Below, in pieces: positions 52,701 through 62,512 of a stretch of 64,000 nt of DNA. Made by a program: the position numbers and the translations under genes. The notes beneath the pieces are model-generated. The model did no database searches. It was not told the origin of the DNA and was given only the letters and a program-made list of their open reading frames with translations. The stretch comes from Motacilla alba alba (lineage: Eukaryota > Chordata > Aves > Passeriformes > Motacillidae), in assembly GCF_015832195.1 (NCBI RefSeq), contig NC_052018.1:61565666-61629665 (forward strand), written 5' to 3'. Position 1 is the first letter of the stretch, and every line of letters starts with the position of its first letter.

Positions 52701-55700
52701 TCTACAATACTGAATTAACAACTGTACTGAATTAATTATCATGGGAAATGCCAATTGTCATTAAAAGGCATGAACCTCTCACATTCAACTTAAAAACCTC
52801 AAAGCATTTCATAAATTACACCAGTTTCATAACAACCCTGAGACATAACTATCTCCATTTTACATATTAGAAAATTTGTGAACAGATAAGAAGCTTAAGT
52901 CCCAGTCCTCCATCTTCTAAAATGCTGGCCATGATTGGTGGTTTTATTTAAACTGATTAAGCTCAATTAATTCTGCTTGAAAAGCTAATTTATTTTAAAC
53001 ATTATTTGGCCCATAGAAAGAACATAAAAAATCAAGCTAGTGTTCACTACTAGTACCATAATTTCAATTCATACAAAGAAAAAGGCAGAATCTTAATTTG
53101 AATCAAAGTGGCAAAAATATGTCCCCTTGTATAAGAGGAATGATTAGCCTGTCAATTTAGGAACTTATGCTGGGCATTATTTAGTTAGCCTGGACTCATC
53201 ATAATAATTTATAGTTTACTGCAGATTATGCAATATATTTGGTTTATTTTAGATTATGCAATGTATTTCACATTTACACAGTAAATGTGTAATTTAAAAT
53301 ACCAAAAGTATTCTGTTCCATCCTGTCACCCAGCACCATCATTCAAACATTTCCTGACTTCTGAAAGCTTGACTTTGTAACTCCATCATTTTAGGAGAGC
53401 TTACTGAAACGTAACAGTAGTCAAAACTAATTAGCTGAGCAGACTGGTTTGAGATTCTTAAAACTCTGTGCAATTAGGCTGAGTGACCAGCTGATGCTAT
53501 CAGCACAAATCTTTTCTGCAATATGTGTATATAAGAATGTATATTTATCTATCCATGTGAATATATATCTCAACATGTCTGTCATATATATGATATGTAG
53601 ATACATATATGTGTATATATAAAGGTATCAAAAAAGATATAAAATTTCAACATAAACACCAATATACTGTTTCTAACTTTAGGCAATAATAAAATGTAAA
53701 GAACAATTTCACTGTCTGTGTATATGTATGTATTGAGATTTTTTTACAAAGAGATCAGTCCTGACTGTGAGAGTAACTGGTTTTGAGTCCTTGCCTACTG
53801 AAGAAGGCTGAGGTGAGGCAGGTAGGCAGTCTCCAGTCTCAGGATTCAGAAGAATCAGAAAATTCCAGGTAAAAATCCATCCTTCCCCTGCTGCAGTCAG
53901 AAACAGAATTTGCCCTGACCTCAGGTGAAACCATCAGTAAGGATGTAAATTTACTGTATTGTATGCAGCCCTTATTTACTCCAGTAAATCTTACTCCCCT
54001 TCACAAATATCTGCTTTTTTGCACAAATAATGTTAACACTCGCAATGGGAACAGTTTACCTCAAAAAGCAGCTTCTCTCTCTCTCCTTCTTCATCCTCAC
54101 AAAAAAGACTGCTTAGTGATGGTCAGCAGCTGCAAATCTCAGGCAGTCTTAAAACCTATTCTTTGACTCCAAGACTGCTGTGAGATTCTGGATATTCTCC
54201 AGTACTTAGTTTTGTTCTTCTAAGAGAAGCTTGAGAGCATTCCAATTATTAATTTTTCTCTGACCTAGTAAGAACTAAAATTGCCTTCTGATCCCTCTCT
54301 GTATATACTTTTGCAGTGAAGCTTTGAAGTGGCATCTACTTTGTGCCAAGACACAAACTGCTGTCTTTTCCTTTGCAGCAAAACATTGCAGAGGAGAGAA
54401 ACCCTTGAGATGATGGCATTTTATGTTTGTTTTTCCTTGATTCTGAAAGCCCTCTAGGCAAAAAGCATACAGCCACTGCCCAAAGAACAGACTTTCTGAG
54501 ATTGAGCGTGGAAAACACATTGCTAAAGGGAAAAATTCCAACCATCATTCCCACACTGGCATAGATACTAACATCTAACATCTAAACATCCCTCCTTTTT
54601 TGATGCTTGTGGTATTTGCTGTTTACAAACATCTTCCAGTTTCTCCTAAGACAAAAAAGAGCTCCATGGAACGTGTCCTGGGCAAGGCCATAGCAAGAAC
54701 CTATTTTAAAAAGCCTATTGAAAAACCAGAGAAAGTAGTGAGAGTTTCTTCCAATAGTTCCCATTCTGTCTTAGAAGAAACCCTTTCTTCAGCTGCATGT
54801 GGATTTACCATGCTGAAGCCCTGCTAAGGGAATTGGCAATAAATGAGGATCATCGTGCTCTCTCCCATGGTCCCAGGCCAGGAAATGGGCTTCCTGCATG
54901 TAACAGGCAGGCACACAGACAGCCCCCACTTGGTAATGAAAATACACCTCTGATTGAGTAGTGTGAGGAAGAGGATATCCTGTAGGATTTTTATTTTGAA
55001 TGGACCTCTTCCCATTTCCTTCTCAAGTTAGATAAGCAAGTTTCTTCTGCCGTGTCACTAAGCAAGCAACAAGGGGCAGCTTACCACGTCAATGCCTCTT
55101 CCCAGTCTCCACTGGTTCTGGGTCTATTTCCTCAAGAAATACAGGGAATACTATTTTTATTCATCCTGAAATTACCATCTAAGGCAGGATAAATGCAATT
55201 CAAACTACTTCTCAATTCAAGTTTCAGCCTCACATGAAGCACATACACAAACACAAGCGATCCACGAACAGTTTAAAAGCAAATAAGTGTCTTGAGGGAC
55301 CTCAACATCATGAACAAGACCAGCAAATTAAGTAGAAGTGAGTATCTAAGGAGGCGCTTTTGAAATTGTTGGCCTTAATTTCTTTCTGCTTCATTTCCTG
55401 CTTTTGTAAAAGAAATAAGAAGACGTGCTTTGCCTTGGTATTATAAGTGTCAGGCTTACAAGACTGGATTCAGGTCCTCCGAAGAAAGACAGTACAACAT
55501 AAGAAATATAACCTTTAACACTAACTTACCAGATACTAGTTTTTTAATAAAATCATTGAAAAATGATACATGCGTTAGTATTTAATGGCATAACAGCTTA
55601 ACACATGGTAATACGTTGTGAAAGTTTAGGGAATCTCTGTATACACAGCTTATGAATGGTCATTACTCTGAAGAACTGAGTTGCATATAAAGAAGAAGAA

Positions 55701-57273
55701 CTGAAGAACTCGTTGCATATGAAATCACATACCTGTCCAGGAGAAGCTGCAGAACATTCAGGAGTCATTAACCAGAAATAAGTTTGCTTTAGCAATATGA
55801 TAAAAGTACTGGGAAAGCTGAAGGAAACGGGAAGAAATGAGGAGATATCAGAGTGAGGAGAATTTTTTTTCTTTGATTGCAGTAGCAGAAGAAATTGGGG
55901 GGGGGTTTGTTGCAGGGTATGTGGGAAAAAGAAAAAAAAAGGGGGGGAAAGGAGAGAAAGAAGGATTTGAAGATCACAGAAATCTATTCAAAACATCAGC
56001 TGCATCTGGAGTTATGAAGACACCAGAGAAAATGGTTTATTTTTCCTTCTTGTGTAAAAAAAAAGTTTGTTTTAGAAGTTTCACTGTCAAACCATAGAGC
56101 TCCTTGCTGTAACTGTGAGGGGTTGTCAGGGTTTTAAACCTGTCAGGTTTAAAATGTCAAGCAGCGTACCTTTAAGAGTTCAGGGGAGCCTACTGAAAAC
56201 ACTTCAGGAGACTTGTGTTGGTTTTTATTGCCTACAGCCTTGGAAGACAGTAGACAGAGGGCATGCACTGTGACAGTGAAGCTAAAGAGCTCACAGAAGC
56301 TCACTGGACTCTAATTAGATTCAAGTTTAGGAAACCACAACATCAAATGTTTGAATCCCAAACCAGAAGTTTGGGATTTTTGTAGAGAAAGTTTGGCTAG
56401 AGCAGTGACACAGACACACACACACATATATGCAGGGTGGTATTCAGTTTTCTAAACATGGATATCTACAGCCACTTCAGATGCCCCAGGCTTTCAGAGC
56501 TGTCTGCACTGGGATGACAAATAGGATGTCAAACCTTCTGGGAGAGCAGCCAGGACACCCCAGAGCATCTCAGGTGGCCCCAAACAACTGTATTTGGCTA
56601 ACTAAATCCCAGCCTTTAATACCCCTCTTTTTCAGACTGAATATAATTCAATCACAGCATTTGATTTCAGACCATCCTCCAGCCTTGTCAGTGGGGAAGT
56701 GCAGGGCCACAGCAGCCTCTATGAAGGCAGGGGCTGCAGAGCTGATCCTTGTTCTTCTGCTCGGCATGGTTACATCTGCTTCTCCCCCAGACTTCTGTCC
56801 CCACGAAGGCAAGGCTTGTTTCATAATTCAACTCACTGACTACCAGGAGGACAGAGAGATTTTCCAATATATTTGAGGACATGTATAGTAAACAAATCAG
56901 CTGTGTATTTTTGGGGATAGTTCAAGACAGAAGCTGAACAAGCTTCAGTTTTTCCTTGCCAAGGATCAAACTGTTTTTCTCTATGTCAAATACAATGCCT
57001 AAATAATCCTTGCCATGTAATAAGTTCAAAGAGCTTTTCAAATGTTACCCTGCAAAACTATCACAGTGTTTTCTACTATTTTTCACCAAAGGACCACAGA
57101 CATACCTGCTGATGTTTCTCTGAATTTGTCACTGGTCTTCTTCTTCCGCCATTTCCAAGGTTTAAAGATTTTGCCAATGTTGGAGAGTTTGCCCTTCCTC
57201 TTGAAGGGGGGAGTCTGGGATCCTGGGGCTGGTCCATCTGAGTTAGCAATTGAAGCCTTGTCCAAACCATCAA
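13700..57273 (-). CDS. PHACTR2: PHACTR2 phosphatase and actin regulator 2, exons 2-13 (5' end missing)
   Basis: Spliced coding region on the minus strand, joined from twelve exons listed separately. All phases agree and there is no internal stop. From the split Val codon onward it encodes about 634 residues, matching the usual PHACTR2 length. Order of domains: basic N-terminal segment ([13 protein letters not shown]), RPEL1, acidic linker, Pro/Lys-rich and Ser-rich low-complexity middle, ten-Asp tract, RPEL2-4, and a C-terminal PP1-binding region ending RFHRP. PHACTR proteins bind G-actin through RPEL repeats and recruit PP1 catalytic subunit to cytoskeletal substrates. PHACTR2 rather than a paralogue is indicated by [14 protein letters not shown] and by LTV1 as the next gene. 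The initiating exon is not found. Confidence 0.96.
13716..17230 (-). other. PHACTR2: PHACTR2 intron 12
   Basis: AT-rich intron with no recognised gene or transposon. A short tandem (TGACAATGACAC) lies at about 13757-13785. A homeobox-like, possibly conserved stretch lies at about 15200-15430 (see findings). Confidence 0.85.
17231..17307 (-). CDS. PHACTR2: PHACTR2 exon 12, C-terminal PP1-binding segment
   Basis: 77 bases, phase 0 in and phase 2 out. It encodes [20 protein letters not shown] followed by SRQFT and a split Arg. This segment is nearly invariant in PHACTR proteins. The acceptor is tgtttattag and the donor CCAG|gtgggt. Confidence 0.96.
17308..19626 (-). other. PHACTR2: PHACTR2 intron 11 (GC-AG)
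   Basis: Begins gcaagg and ends attgtttattag. It contains an imperfect tandem duplication of about 24 bases near 17975-18022 (CTTCATCAARTAARTACAGTTT). No other gene seen. Confidence 0.9.
19627..19764 (-). CDS. PHACTR2: PHACTR2 exon 11, RPEL repeat 4 and PP1-docking start
   Basis: 138 bases, 46 codons, phase 0 in and out. It encodes [20 protein letters not shown], then [20 protein letters not shown] and LTPADK. RPTVAEL is RPEL4. LRF, the following YV, the Arg pair and Trp correspond to the RVxF-like, hydrophobic, Arg and Trp contacts known for PHACTR-PP1. The acceptor is cccacttgcag. The donor is AAG|gcaagg, a GC donor instead of GT, fixed by the protein frame on both sides. Confidence 0.96.
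19765..20747 (-). other. PHACTR2: PHACTR2 intron 10
   Basis: Donor gtgatg, acceptor cacttgcag. Nothing else recognised. Confidence 0.85.
20748..20809 (-). CDS. PHACTR2: PHACTR2 exon 10, linker between RPEL 3 and 4
   Basis: 62-base exon, phase 1 in and phase 0 out. It encodes [20 protein letters not shown], a charged helix leading into RPEL4. The acceptor is cttctgaaaacag and the donor AAAG|gtgatg. Confidence 0.96.
20810..27070 (-). other. PHACTR2: PHACTR2 intron 9
   Basis: Donor gtaagt, acceptor ctgaaaacag. About 6.3 kb without recognised exon, RNA gene or clear transposon. Open frames are short and show no protein family features. Confidence 0.85.
27071..27126 (-). CDS. PHACTR2: PHACTR2 exon 9, RPEL repeat 3
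   Basis: 56-base exon, phase 2 in and phase 1 out. It encodes [18 protein letters not shown], with the RPTTEEL core. The acceptor is gttctcacag. The donor is AAGC|gtaagt, where an unusual C at the last exon base is offset by a perfect intron side. Confidence 0.96.
27127..29213 (-). other. PHACTR2: PHACTR2 intron 8
   Basis: Donor gtatca, acceptor ttctcacag. An A/C-rich run lies near 27505-27535. Open frames on both strands at 28.0-28.6 kb look like chance. Confidence 0.85.
29214..29370 (-). CDS. PHACTR2: PHACTR2 exon 8, RPEL repeat 2
   Basis: 157 bases, phase 1 in and phase 2 out. It encodes [20 protein letters not shown] followed by [20 protein letters not shown] and [12 protein letters not shown]. 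The RPSKKEL core is the second RPEL repeat and binds G-actin. Essentially identical to human PHACTR2. The acceptor cctcctttcctcag is strong; the donor is TGAG|gtatca. Confidence 0.96.
29371..31250 (-). other. PHACTR2: PHACTR2 intron 7
   Basis: Donor gtaagc, acceptor ctttcctcag. Contains the A-rich AAACC low-complexity tract at 30262-30298; nothing else recognised. Confidence 0.85.
30262..30298. repeat. A/C low-complexity tract (AAACC-like)
   Basis: Runs of A interrupted by CC pairs. Similar tracts appear near 33541-33563 and, as the complement, at 7998-8030. Likely decayed poly-A or simple repeat. Confidence 0.7.
31251..31456 (-). CDS. PHACTR2: PHACTR2 exon 7, acidic/Asp-tract region
   Basis: 206 bases, phase 2 in and phase 1 out. 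It encodes [20 protein letters not shown], then Glu/Ser-rich sequence with [14 protein letters not shown], and a run of ten Asp codons at 31270-31299 (nine GAT, one GAC). [14 protein letters not shown] is shared with human PHACTR2; Ser in this acidic context are typical CK2 sites (inference). The acceptor (atgaataaacag) is pyrimidine-poor; the donor is GAAA|gtaagc. Confidence 0.94.
31457..32649 (-). other. PHACTR2: PHACTR2 intron 6
   Basis: Donor gtgaga, acceptor ataaacag, phase 2. I looked for an additional exon of the variable central region and found none I could support. Confidence 0.8.
32650..33199 (-). CDS. PHACTR2: PHACTR2 exon 6, Ser-rich and polyproline middle
   Basis: 550 bases, the longest coding exon, entered in phase 1 and left in phase 2. 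It begins (A)[20 protein letters not shown] and then has a [20 protein letters not shown] basic stretch, [12 protein letters not shown], and a polyproline segment ([19 protein letters not shown]) at about 32828-32895. It ends in a Ser/Pro/Glu-rich tail diverged from mammals. Likely disordered, with possible profilin or EVH1 ligands. The acceptor is tcttgttttag and the donor AAAG|gtgaga. Confidence 0.93.
33200..36805 (-). other. PHACTR2: PHACTR2 intron 5
   Basis: Donor gtgagt, acceptor cttgttttag. No recognised exon, RNA gene or transposon; one A/C-rich tract near 33541. Confidence 0.85.
36806..37039 (-). CDS. PHACTR2: PHACTR2 exon 5, Pro/Lys-rich region
   Basis: 234 bases, 78 codons, phase 1 in and out. 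It encodes [20 protein letters not shown], then [15 protein letters not shown] and [19 protein letters not shown]. The repeated Lys-Pro dipeptides and PPPKP motifs suggest SH3/profilin-type ligands in a disordered region. The acceptor is ttcttacctatag and the donor GCTG|gtgagt. The KP codons create a TTAGGC-like string on the plus strand; this is not telomeric repeat. Confidence 0.95.
37040..47056 (-). other. PHACTR2: PHACTR2 intron 4
   Basis: The longest intron in the window, about 10 kb. An open frame of 235 codons at 40302-41009 on the plus strand has no recognisable family signature and no splice or codon evidence. I see no other gene or clear transposon. Confidence 0.8.
47057..47215 (-). 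CDS. PHACTR2: PHACTR2 exon 4, acidic linker
   Basis: 159 bases, 53 codons, phase 1 in and out. It encodes [20 protein letters not shown], then an acidic Ser/Asn/Lys-rich stretch with [17 protein letters not shown]. The beginning matches human PHACTR2 closely and the remainder is variable linker. The acceptor is tttcatttcag and the donor AAAG|gtaaat. Confidence 0.95.
47216..50033 (-). other. PHACTR2: PHACTR2 intron 3
   Basis: Donor gtgata, acceptor tttcatttcag. Pyrimidine-rich (C/T) stretch on the plus strand at about 47990-48620. Nothing else recognised. Confidence 0.85.
50034..50114 (-). CDS. PHACTR2: PHACTR2 exon 3, RPEL repeat 1
   Basis: 81 bases, 27 codons, phase 1 in and out. It encodes [20 protein letters not shown] followed by LKEMPEQ, the first RPEL repeat. 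This repeat has Arg-Gln where the others have Arg-Pro, as in other PHACTR proteins. The acceptor gctttttctttag is strong; the donor AAG|gtgata is moderate. Confidence 0.95.
51440..51722 (-). mobile_element. CR1 LINE fragment (3' end)
   Basis: Read on the minus strand it is CR1 3' sequence: AATGGCTTTAAACTGTAAAA, TTAGATTAGATGTTAGGAAG and AAATTCTTTACT, then CAAGACCAGGTTGGATG, TAGTGGAAGGTGTCCCTGCC and a GGGGTTGGAATGAGATGAT end. It is 5'-truncated and diverged, inserted in sense orientation relative to PHACTR2 in intron 2. The avian-type family supports a bird or other sauropsid source. Confidence 0.93.
52795..52920 (-). mobile_element. MIR-type SINE fossil
   Basis: The plus strand resembles the complement of MIR: AAAGCATTTCATAAATTA, AACAACCCTGAGACATAACT, then CTCCATTTTACATATTAGAA and AAGAAGCTTAAG. 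This is the same order as in the MIR consensus. Heavily diverged, so an ancient insertion in intron 2. Confidence 0.6.
53521..53640. repeat. AT/GT-rich simple sequence
   Basis: Degenerate TATATG/TGTATA repeats over about 120 bases. No unit is perfectly repeated for long. Confidence 0.7.
55897..55970. repeat. Polypurine tract with G runs
   Basis: A run of nine Gs, then G-rich GT sequence, then mixed A/G sequence with another run of seven Gs, to about 55970. Almost purine-only on the plus strand. Confidence 0.8.
57106..57273 (-). CDS. PHACTR2: PHACTR2 exon 2, N-terminal basic region
   Basis: 168 bases, phase 1 in and out, acceptor ctttgtgcag and donor CAGCAG|gtatgt. It encodes [15 protein letters not shown], then [20 protein letters not shown] and [16 protein letters not shown]. 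The Arg/Lys-Trp-rich segment is the conserved PHACTR N-terminal basic motif associated with nuclear import and membrane targeting. The first codon is split with an upstream exon, so the Met at the DKAS start is internal in other species' isoforms and should not be taken as the start without transcript data. Confidence 0.95.
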
Positions 57274-58289
57274 CTGCACAAAGAAAAGAAATAAAAATGA
57301 CTGAAGGATGGAAAACTAAATTATATCCAATAGCTAAACTCCTCCACTACCAGAATGCAACAGGCTGTGTGTGCATCAACATGGATTTTTCCTGTTCCAG
57401 AAGGCAGCCCTGGGCTTCAGTGCTTCTCAGCACTGCAACTGCAGCTGTCCAGAACTTGCATCTCATGATGCTCATCTGGTCTATTTGCACAGTCCAGTGG
57501 TTTTCTGTCACTACAGGAGAATTTCTTCCAACATATATTTGGGTGAGTTTTTCCCAATCCTTGGTGAAGCTGAATAACTAGCTATCATCACATAGAACAC
57601 AAAACCCTTGCAATGTGAAAACATAAACTGTTTCTTTTGGGTAAAATTAATCCTTTCTTAAACAAACTCTAAAGATAACTGTTCTGGCAGTGGAATGGGA
57701 ACAGGTCTCTTTGATATCCCTGGTAATCAGTCCTTCCCAGCACAGCCTGCCATGAGTCAGACTTCTTACTAACAAATCGTATTTAACAATAAGCTTTTGA
57801 ACTGGAGCCAAAACTTAAAGAAGGATTTCTTTACTGCAAGAACATATTGAATGATAGAAAAGCCAATACTTAGCAAACTTTGAGTTTCATGAACCAATTA
57901 AGACTCATCACACAACATCCTGTAGCATACAGTTAAAATAAACTACCCTGAGAAATCTACTAGTATTTATTTCTATTGAAGAATTAACATTTTTTAAAGC
58001 CTTCCATTTGCCTTTTTAAAGGCAAAATTTTTTAAAGCCTTCCAGTCCTGCAAACACTTCCAATATGTTGAATTTTACTCCTATGAGCAACGAAGTAACT
58101 GCCATTACTTAGAGACACAAAATTAATCATGGGCTTAACTGTTTGTGGCATATAGACTCTATAATTGCTTTCATTCATCTAAAAATTCTAATTATAAGCA
58201 ATTCGGAACCGAGTTGATGCCACTCTGAACAATAGTAATGATAATCATAGATCATTGAATCAGAAATGCTATTCAAAGAAAGAAATGCC

Positions 58290-58415
58290 AAGGTCTCCAT
58301 TTTACAGATGGAAAATATGAGGCACAGAATTGTAAAGTGCTTAATTTTATGTTTGCCAAATAGCTTCCTGAATCCTGGTCTTGTGACCTAGCTGCTAAAA
58401 AGATACATATTCAGC
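58290..58415 (-). mobile_element. MIR-type SINE fossil
   Basis: The plus strand matches the complement of MIR: CTCCATTTTACAGATGGAAA, then ATGAGGCACAGAATTGTAAA and GTGCTTAA, then a diverged part with CTTCCTGAATCCTGGTCTTG. The ATTTTACAGATG...GAGGCACAGA core is diagnostic. Lies in intron 1. Confidence 0.7.
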
Positions 58416-61400
58416 CACATAATATCATGGTGCAATCTTATTATTCTGTTTGTCAGACAAATGACATGTAATGAATCCTATATTTGTCCTAGGCTTCAGA
58501 TTGATCCAGGATGCTAAAAAAAAATCTTTTCTGTGAGAAAGCTGATGTAATGCAAACAGAGTCCAAGAAACCTTATTTCCAATGTTTTGAAATGAAGTAC
58601 TGGCAAGAAAGATTCATTGTTTAACTTCATTGAAGTCTGTGAAGTTAAAACTAGTGATAAACTTCCTCACCTGTGTGCCCTGGAGAACAAGGTGAACCTT
58701 AGAGCGATTTAAAATGAGACTGCCTTAAAATGAAGCAGTTATTCACACACCCCAACACACCCTGAGAAGCCAGGTGAGAGATGGCAAGATCACCAAATGC
58801 AGTGAGCAGCCCTGCAGAGAGGCACAGGGCAGCACAAGGAGCCCTGCAGGGGTGCCTGGCCTGAAATTAGGGATTGCACTTTTGTCCAGGCTTACAGGCA
58901 TTCCCTGTGGAGAGCAGCCCCCTATGGAATGCAGAAGCCTTTGCTGGAAACTGTGGCTCTAAGGGAGAATTGCAGTTATTTGGAGTGTATGTACAAAGAC
59001 AAGAGAGCAAAATTTATCTTTGCAATTCCAGCTGACATAAGAAGAAATGAGTGCCACAGTTTGCAGCCAGGAAAAGCCATGTAAGAGGTAAGGAAAACAC
59101 CACCAGGAGTTGGGTAGTGCAGCCCTGGAACAGGTCTTGGGAGGGTGTGGAGGCTCAGCCAGGCAAACCTCCAAAGCTCCTTCTGGGGCTGACCTCACCT
59201 ACTGTGAAGGAACAGTCCTGCTCCAAGTAACCTCCTGAGTCCCTCTCAGTCAAGATTCCCATGGTGCTATGGGATGCAGAAACACACGGTTTCTCTGTGA
59301 AATCAGCACTAGTAAATTCAAATACTCAGAAGTGAAGCCGTGAAGAAAAGAGACCAGGATCTGTTGGCTGTAGAGTGCTGTCCTGGGGCAGGAGCCAGGC
59401 AGTATCTCACTGGCAGAAGCGGGGAGATATCAGCTCAGTGGAGTGAGAGGCTACCCACCCTTGAGGCAGCAGGACAAAACCCATGTTCTTCTCTCCAGTG
59501 GCTCAGAAAGGCTGTGCTACTGGTGTGAAGGGCCTGCATCCTGCTGACAGACAGCATGGGCTTGTAAGCACTGGAACGCTGATCTTTTCAAATGCTCCTG
59601 AGTCATGGAGTACAGCCCATTGTAGGAGACCCCTTTCACAAAAACCTCATCTAGATTTTTTTGCCCTGTGCCTAGCAGCAGAAATGGAGGAGAATAGGGT
59701 TCCAATAGCTTCTCACAGAGAAGTACAGATTTGCATTGGTCCCTGTTCTGCCCTCTGCTGAAAACTGGTAACTCCAAAATAATCATATTCATCCTAGCTA
59801 CAGAAATCTGTCTGCTTCAAACTGAGCAAATACATGAAATTCATGGAAAATAATTCTGTTCAGGGAGATTGAAACTTTTGAAAACAGATGTCAACATTAA
59901 TTCCTTCTGACAATAAAAGGCAAAGAGTTGATTTATCTAGTGAGTTCAACAAGTGTTCAAAATTGGGAATTTACTAATCCATGGACCTTGTACCAATTCC
60001 CTCATTTGAAATACATATTTGAAAAGAAGGAATAAGCATAGCCAGATTCACAGACTAACTTAAGAAATAATCTAAGCTAAAGTAATACGTCTAGAAAAAG
60101 GAACTTATTTATATTCAAAAGTGCATATATTATGTGTATACATACATATTCACAAGCTAGCACATTTTATCAATTAATAAACTATTTAGAAAAACCCCAC
60201 AATTTCAGCAAAGACATTTCAGAGCATTTATAGAAAGATCTTAACAAAAGCTATTACTCCTCTTGTTTGAAACACTCCACAGGAAACTGATGGTTCAGTA
60301 GCACACAATTTGCTTTATAGGCCATGTACTACTTATGAATAAAGCAGCGTCTTTTTCACCTCAGAGAACTTATCTACCTTCTATTAATCATTATAAACAT
60401 GATACATATTCACTGAGGGGAAAAGAAACATCTTAGCTCTCTGAGGTTTAGAGGAGCTTGCTGACTTGTGTCACTCTATTATTTGTATTTATAGCATCTT
60501 GAAGTCCTGCCTTCTTCAAAAAGCCAGTAAGTCACTTCATTGCCTTCAATTAACATTATTAATAAGTTTGACACTAGGACTTCTGGCTATAGTACCTGCA
60601 TAGTTTACATGACCATATTCCAGTCCTTTGCCCTAGGTGAAGATTTTCCAGCTGCAGGATCAGCTGGGTGCACAAGAAGGACAAGAAGTGACGATATGAA
60701 TCCTGCATGTTGATGTCCCACGATGAGGAGATCTTGCTGAAAAAGGCCAACAACAAGGCTACACCGCAAAGCTGAATCGTGCCACATGGGCTGCCAATCA
60801 GATGAAATGTACAAAAAGGACAGCCTCTCCTCAAGCTTGTGGGCAGCCAGAGAAGATTAGATCAGCCTGTGGATGACCCTGACTTTCCTACAAATGCTGA
60901 GAGATGACTGAACATGTCTGATCCCAGGAAGGCAACTTGCAAGAAGCAGCGCTGATCTCTGTAGCTGCTGAGGAAACATTTTACTGCTCTGACTGATCTG
61001 CAGAGATGCTGTGTGGCTGAGACAGGTGTGTGAAACCGTCACAGCTTTCCCGGGGCATGGTAAACTTCAACACTAAGATGTCAGCACCGGCACAGGTTAA
61101 CACTTTTTTCAGATAAGTACTTACAACTTACTTTATGAGAGCAAAATGCAACAGAAAAATGACCCACCAGATCATTTCAAGCAAGTCTAATATCAATTAT
61201 TGTGAACTAAACAGTGTGTTCCTGCTGGTTCCAGGCCTTGTGATCAGAATGCAGCAAGACCACTTTTAAAAAAACTTTAACTTAAAGAAATTCACAATCA
61301 AAAGAGTACTATATTTATGACTTTAGATGTTCTGAATTTTTTGCTTCTGTATATTTTTTCTCTTGGCAGTGCAAATGAAAAGCCAGCAGAAGAACCTAAC

Positions 61401-62439
61401 CTGCATTCCCCTCACCAGCACCTTTCTACACAACTGATCTAATCCAATCCTGCTGGAGTACTGGTATATATTTAAGGGATTCTTTCTCACATCAGGGCTG
61501 TTAAGTACAAGAAGATGCCAGCAGAACATGAAGTTCTCTCCTTTTCCCCACCATGCTGCATCTTCCATGCTTCAATCCCTTCTCTTACCCACATCAACCA
61601 AGGCATACCCACCTGTACTGCAAGACTGCTCTGGATCCTTGTCATACAGCAAGGCCAAGAGTGGCAAGATGAAGGAAAACTCCTCCTCCTATAGCTGGAC
61701 AACATAACCAAGAGGGAAAAAGGCACAGAATCAAGTGCCCCACTGAAATCAAGGCACTGAGGCGGCACTGGTGCCTAATACTTTCACTAGCAATAGTTCT
61801 CTTGCAGTATTGCCGTGGTATCACCACATCACTCTTAAAGCATGTGAGGAAAACCTTTTCATCCTGTCAGAACACCCTGACTCAGGGTATTGCCTCATCT
61901 AACCATGAATGAATTGAGAAATACGGCAGAAGATGTCTTGGCCCCAGTTCAGAGTTACCTAACATGTGGATTTGGATACAATTTCTGTGCTTATTAACTA
62001 TCAGTTAACTATCACAGTTATTTTTTTTTCTCTTCCTCCCACTGCACCCTGCTGCCTCGCAAGGATATGCTGCAAAAGTCATCTTGGTTTATTGAGACTT
62101 CAAAACCTCTTCTGACAACAATATATTTTCTATACTGCCTTGCCAGAGGGCACACAGTTGAAAATCATGGTTTTTATGAAAGCAAAATGAACATGTTTTT
62201 TGCAGCTGCCCATTATCCCCAATTAGCAGTAAGTCATCAACTTACTATAGAATATAAGCTGCTTATTCCTTGAGCTTACTGGCAAACTTCAAGACACTGC
62301 ATGATAAAAGGTTTGACGTAGTCATTAAAAATATGAAGTCATTCTGACATTATAAATGTCATTTTTAATAAGTATCTTAAATTATTATTTTTCCTGACCT
62401 GAACCAGATGGAAATTTTTTCTTTCTCACATTTTTGTTT

Positions 62440-62512
62440 TGTGGGGGTTTTTATTTTGTTTTGTTTTTTGCTGCTGTTGTTTTTTTTTAAACCTACTTGG
62501 AGGGGAAAAAAA
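62440..62512. repeat. T/G-rich low-complexity tract
   Basis: Runs of T separated by single G or GGGGG, ending in AAAAAAAA. No protein or RNA feature; borders the candidate conserved element on its right. Confidence 0.7.

Larger units (their letters stand above)
50115..57105 (-). other. PHACTR2: PHACTR2 intron 2
   Basis: Donor gtatgt, acceptor tttttctttag. Contains a CR1 copy, one MIR-like fossil, an AT/GT-rich block at about 53521-53640 and a polypurine tract at 55897-55970, all listed separately. No extra exon recognised. Confidence 0.85.

Noticed and set aside
58660..58700. Exon-like end GGGCACACAG|gtgagg on the minus strand as PHACTR2 exon 1.
   Set aside because: In the required phase an in-frame TAA lies just upstream with no ATG after it.
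60590..60640. ATGCAG|gtacta on the minus strand as PHACTR2 exon 1.
   Set aside because: Wrong phase for exon 2, and the in-phase frame has no nearby ATG or PHACTR2-like residues.
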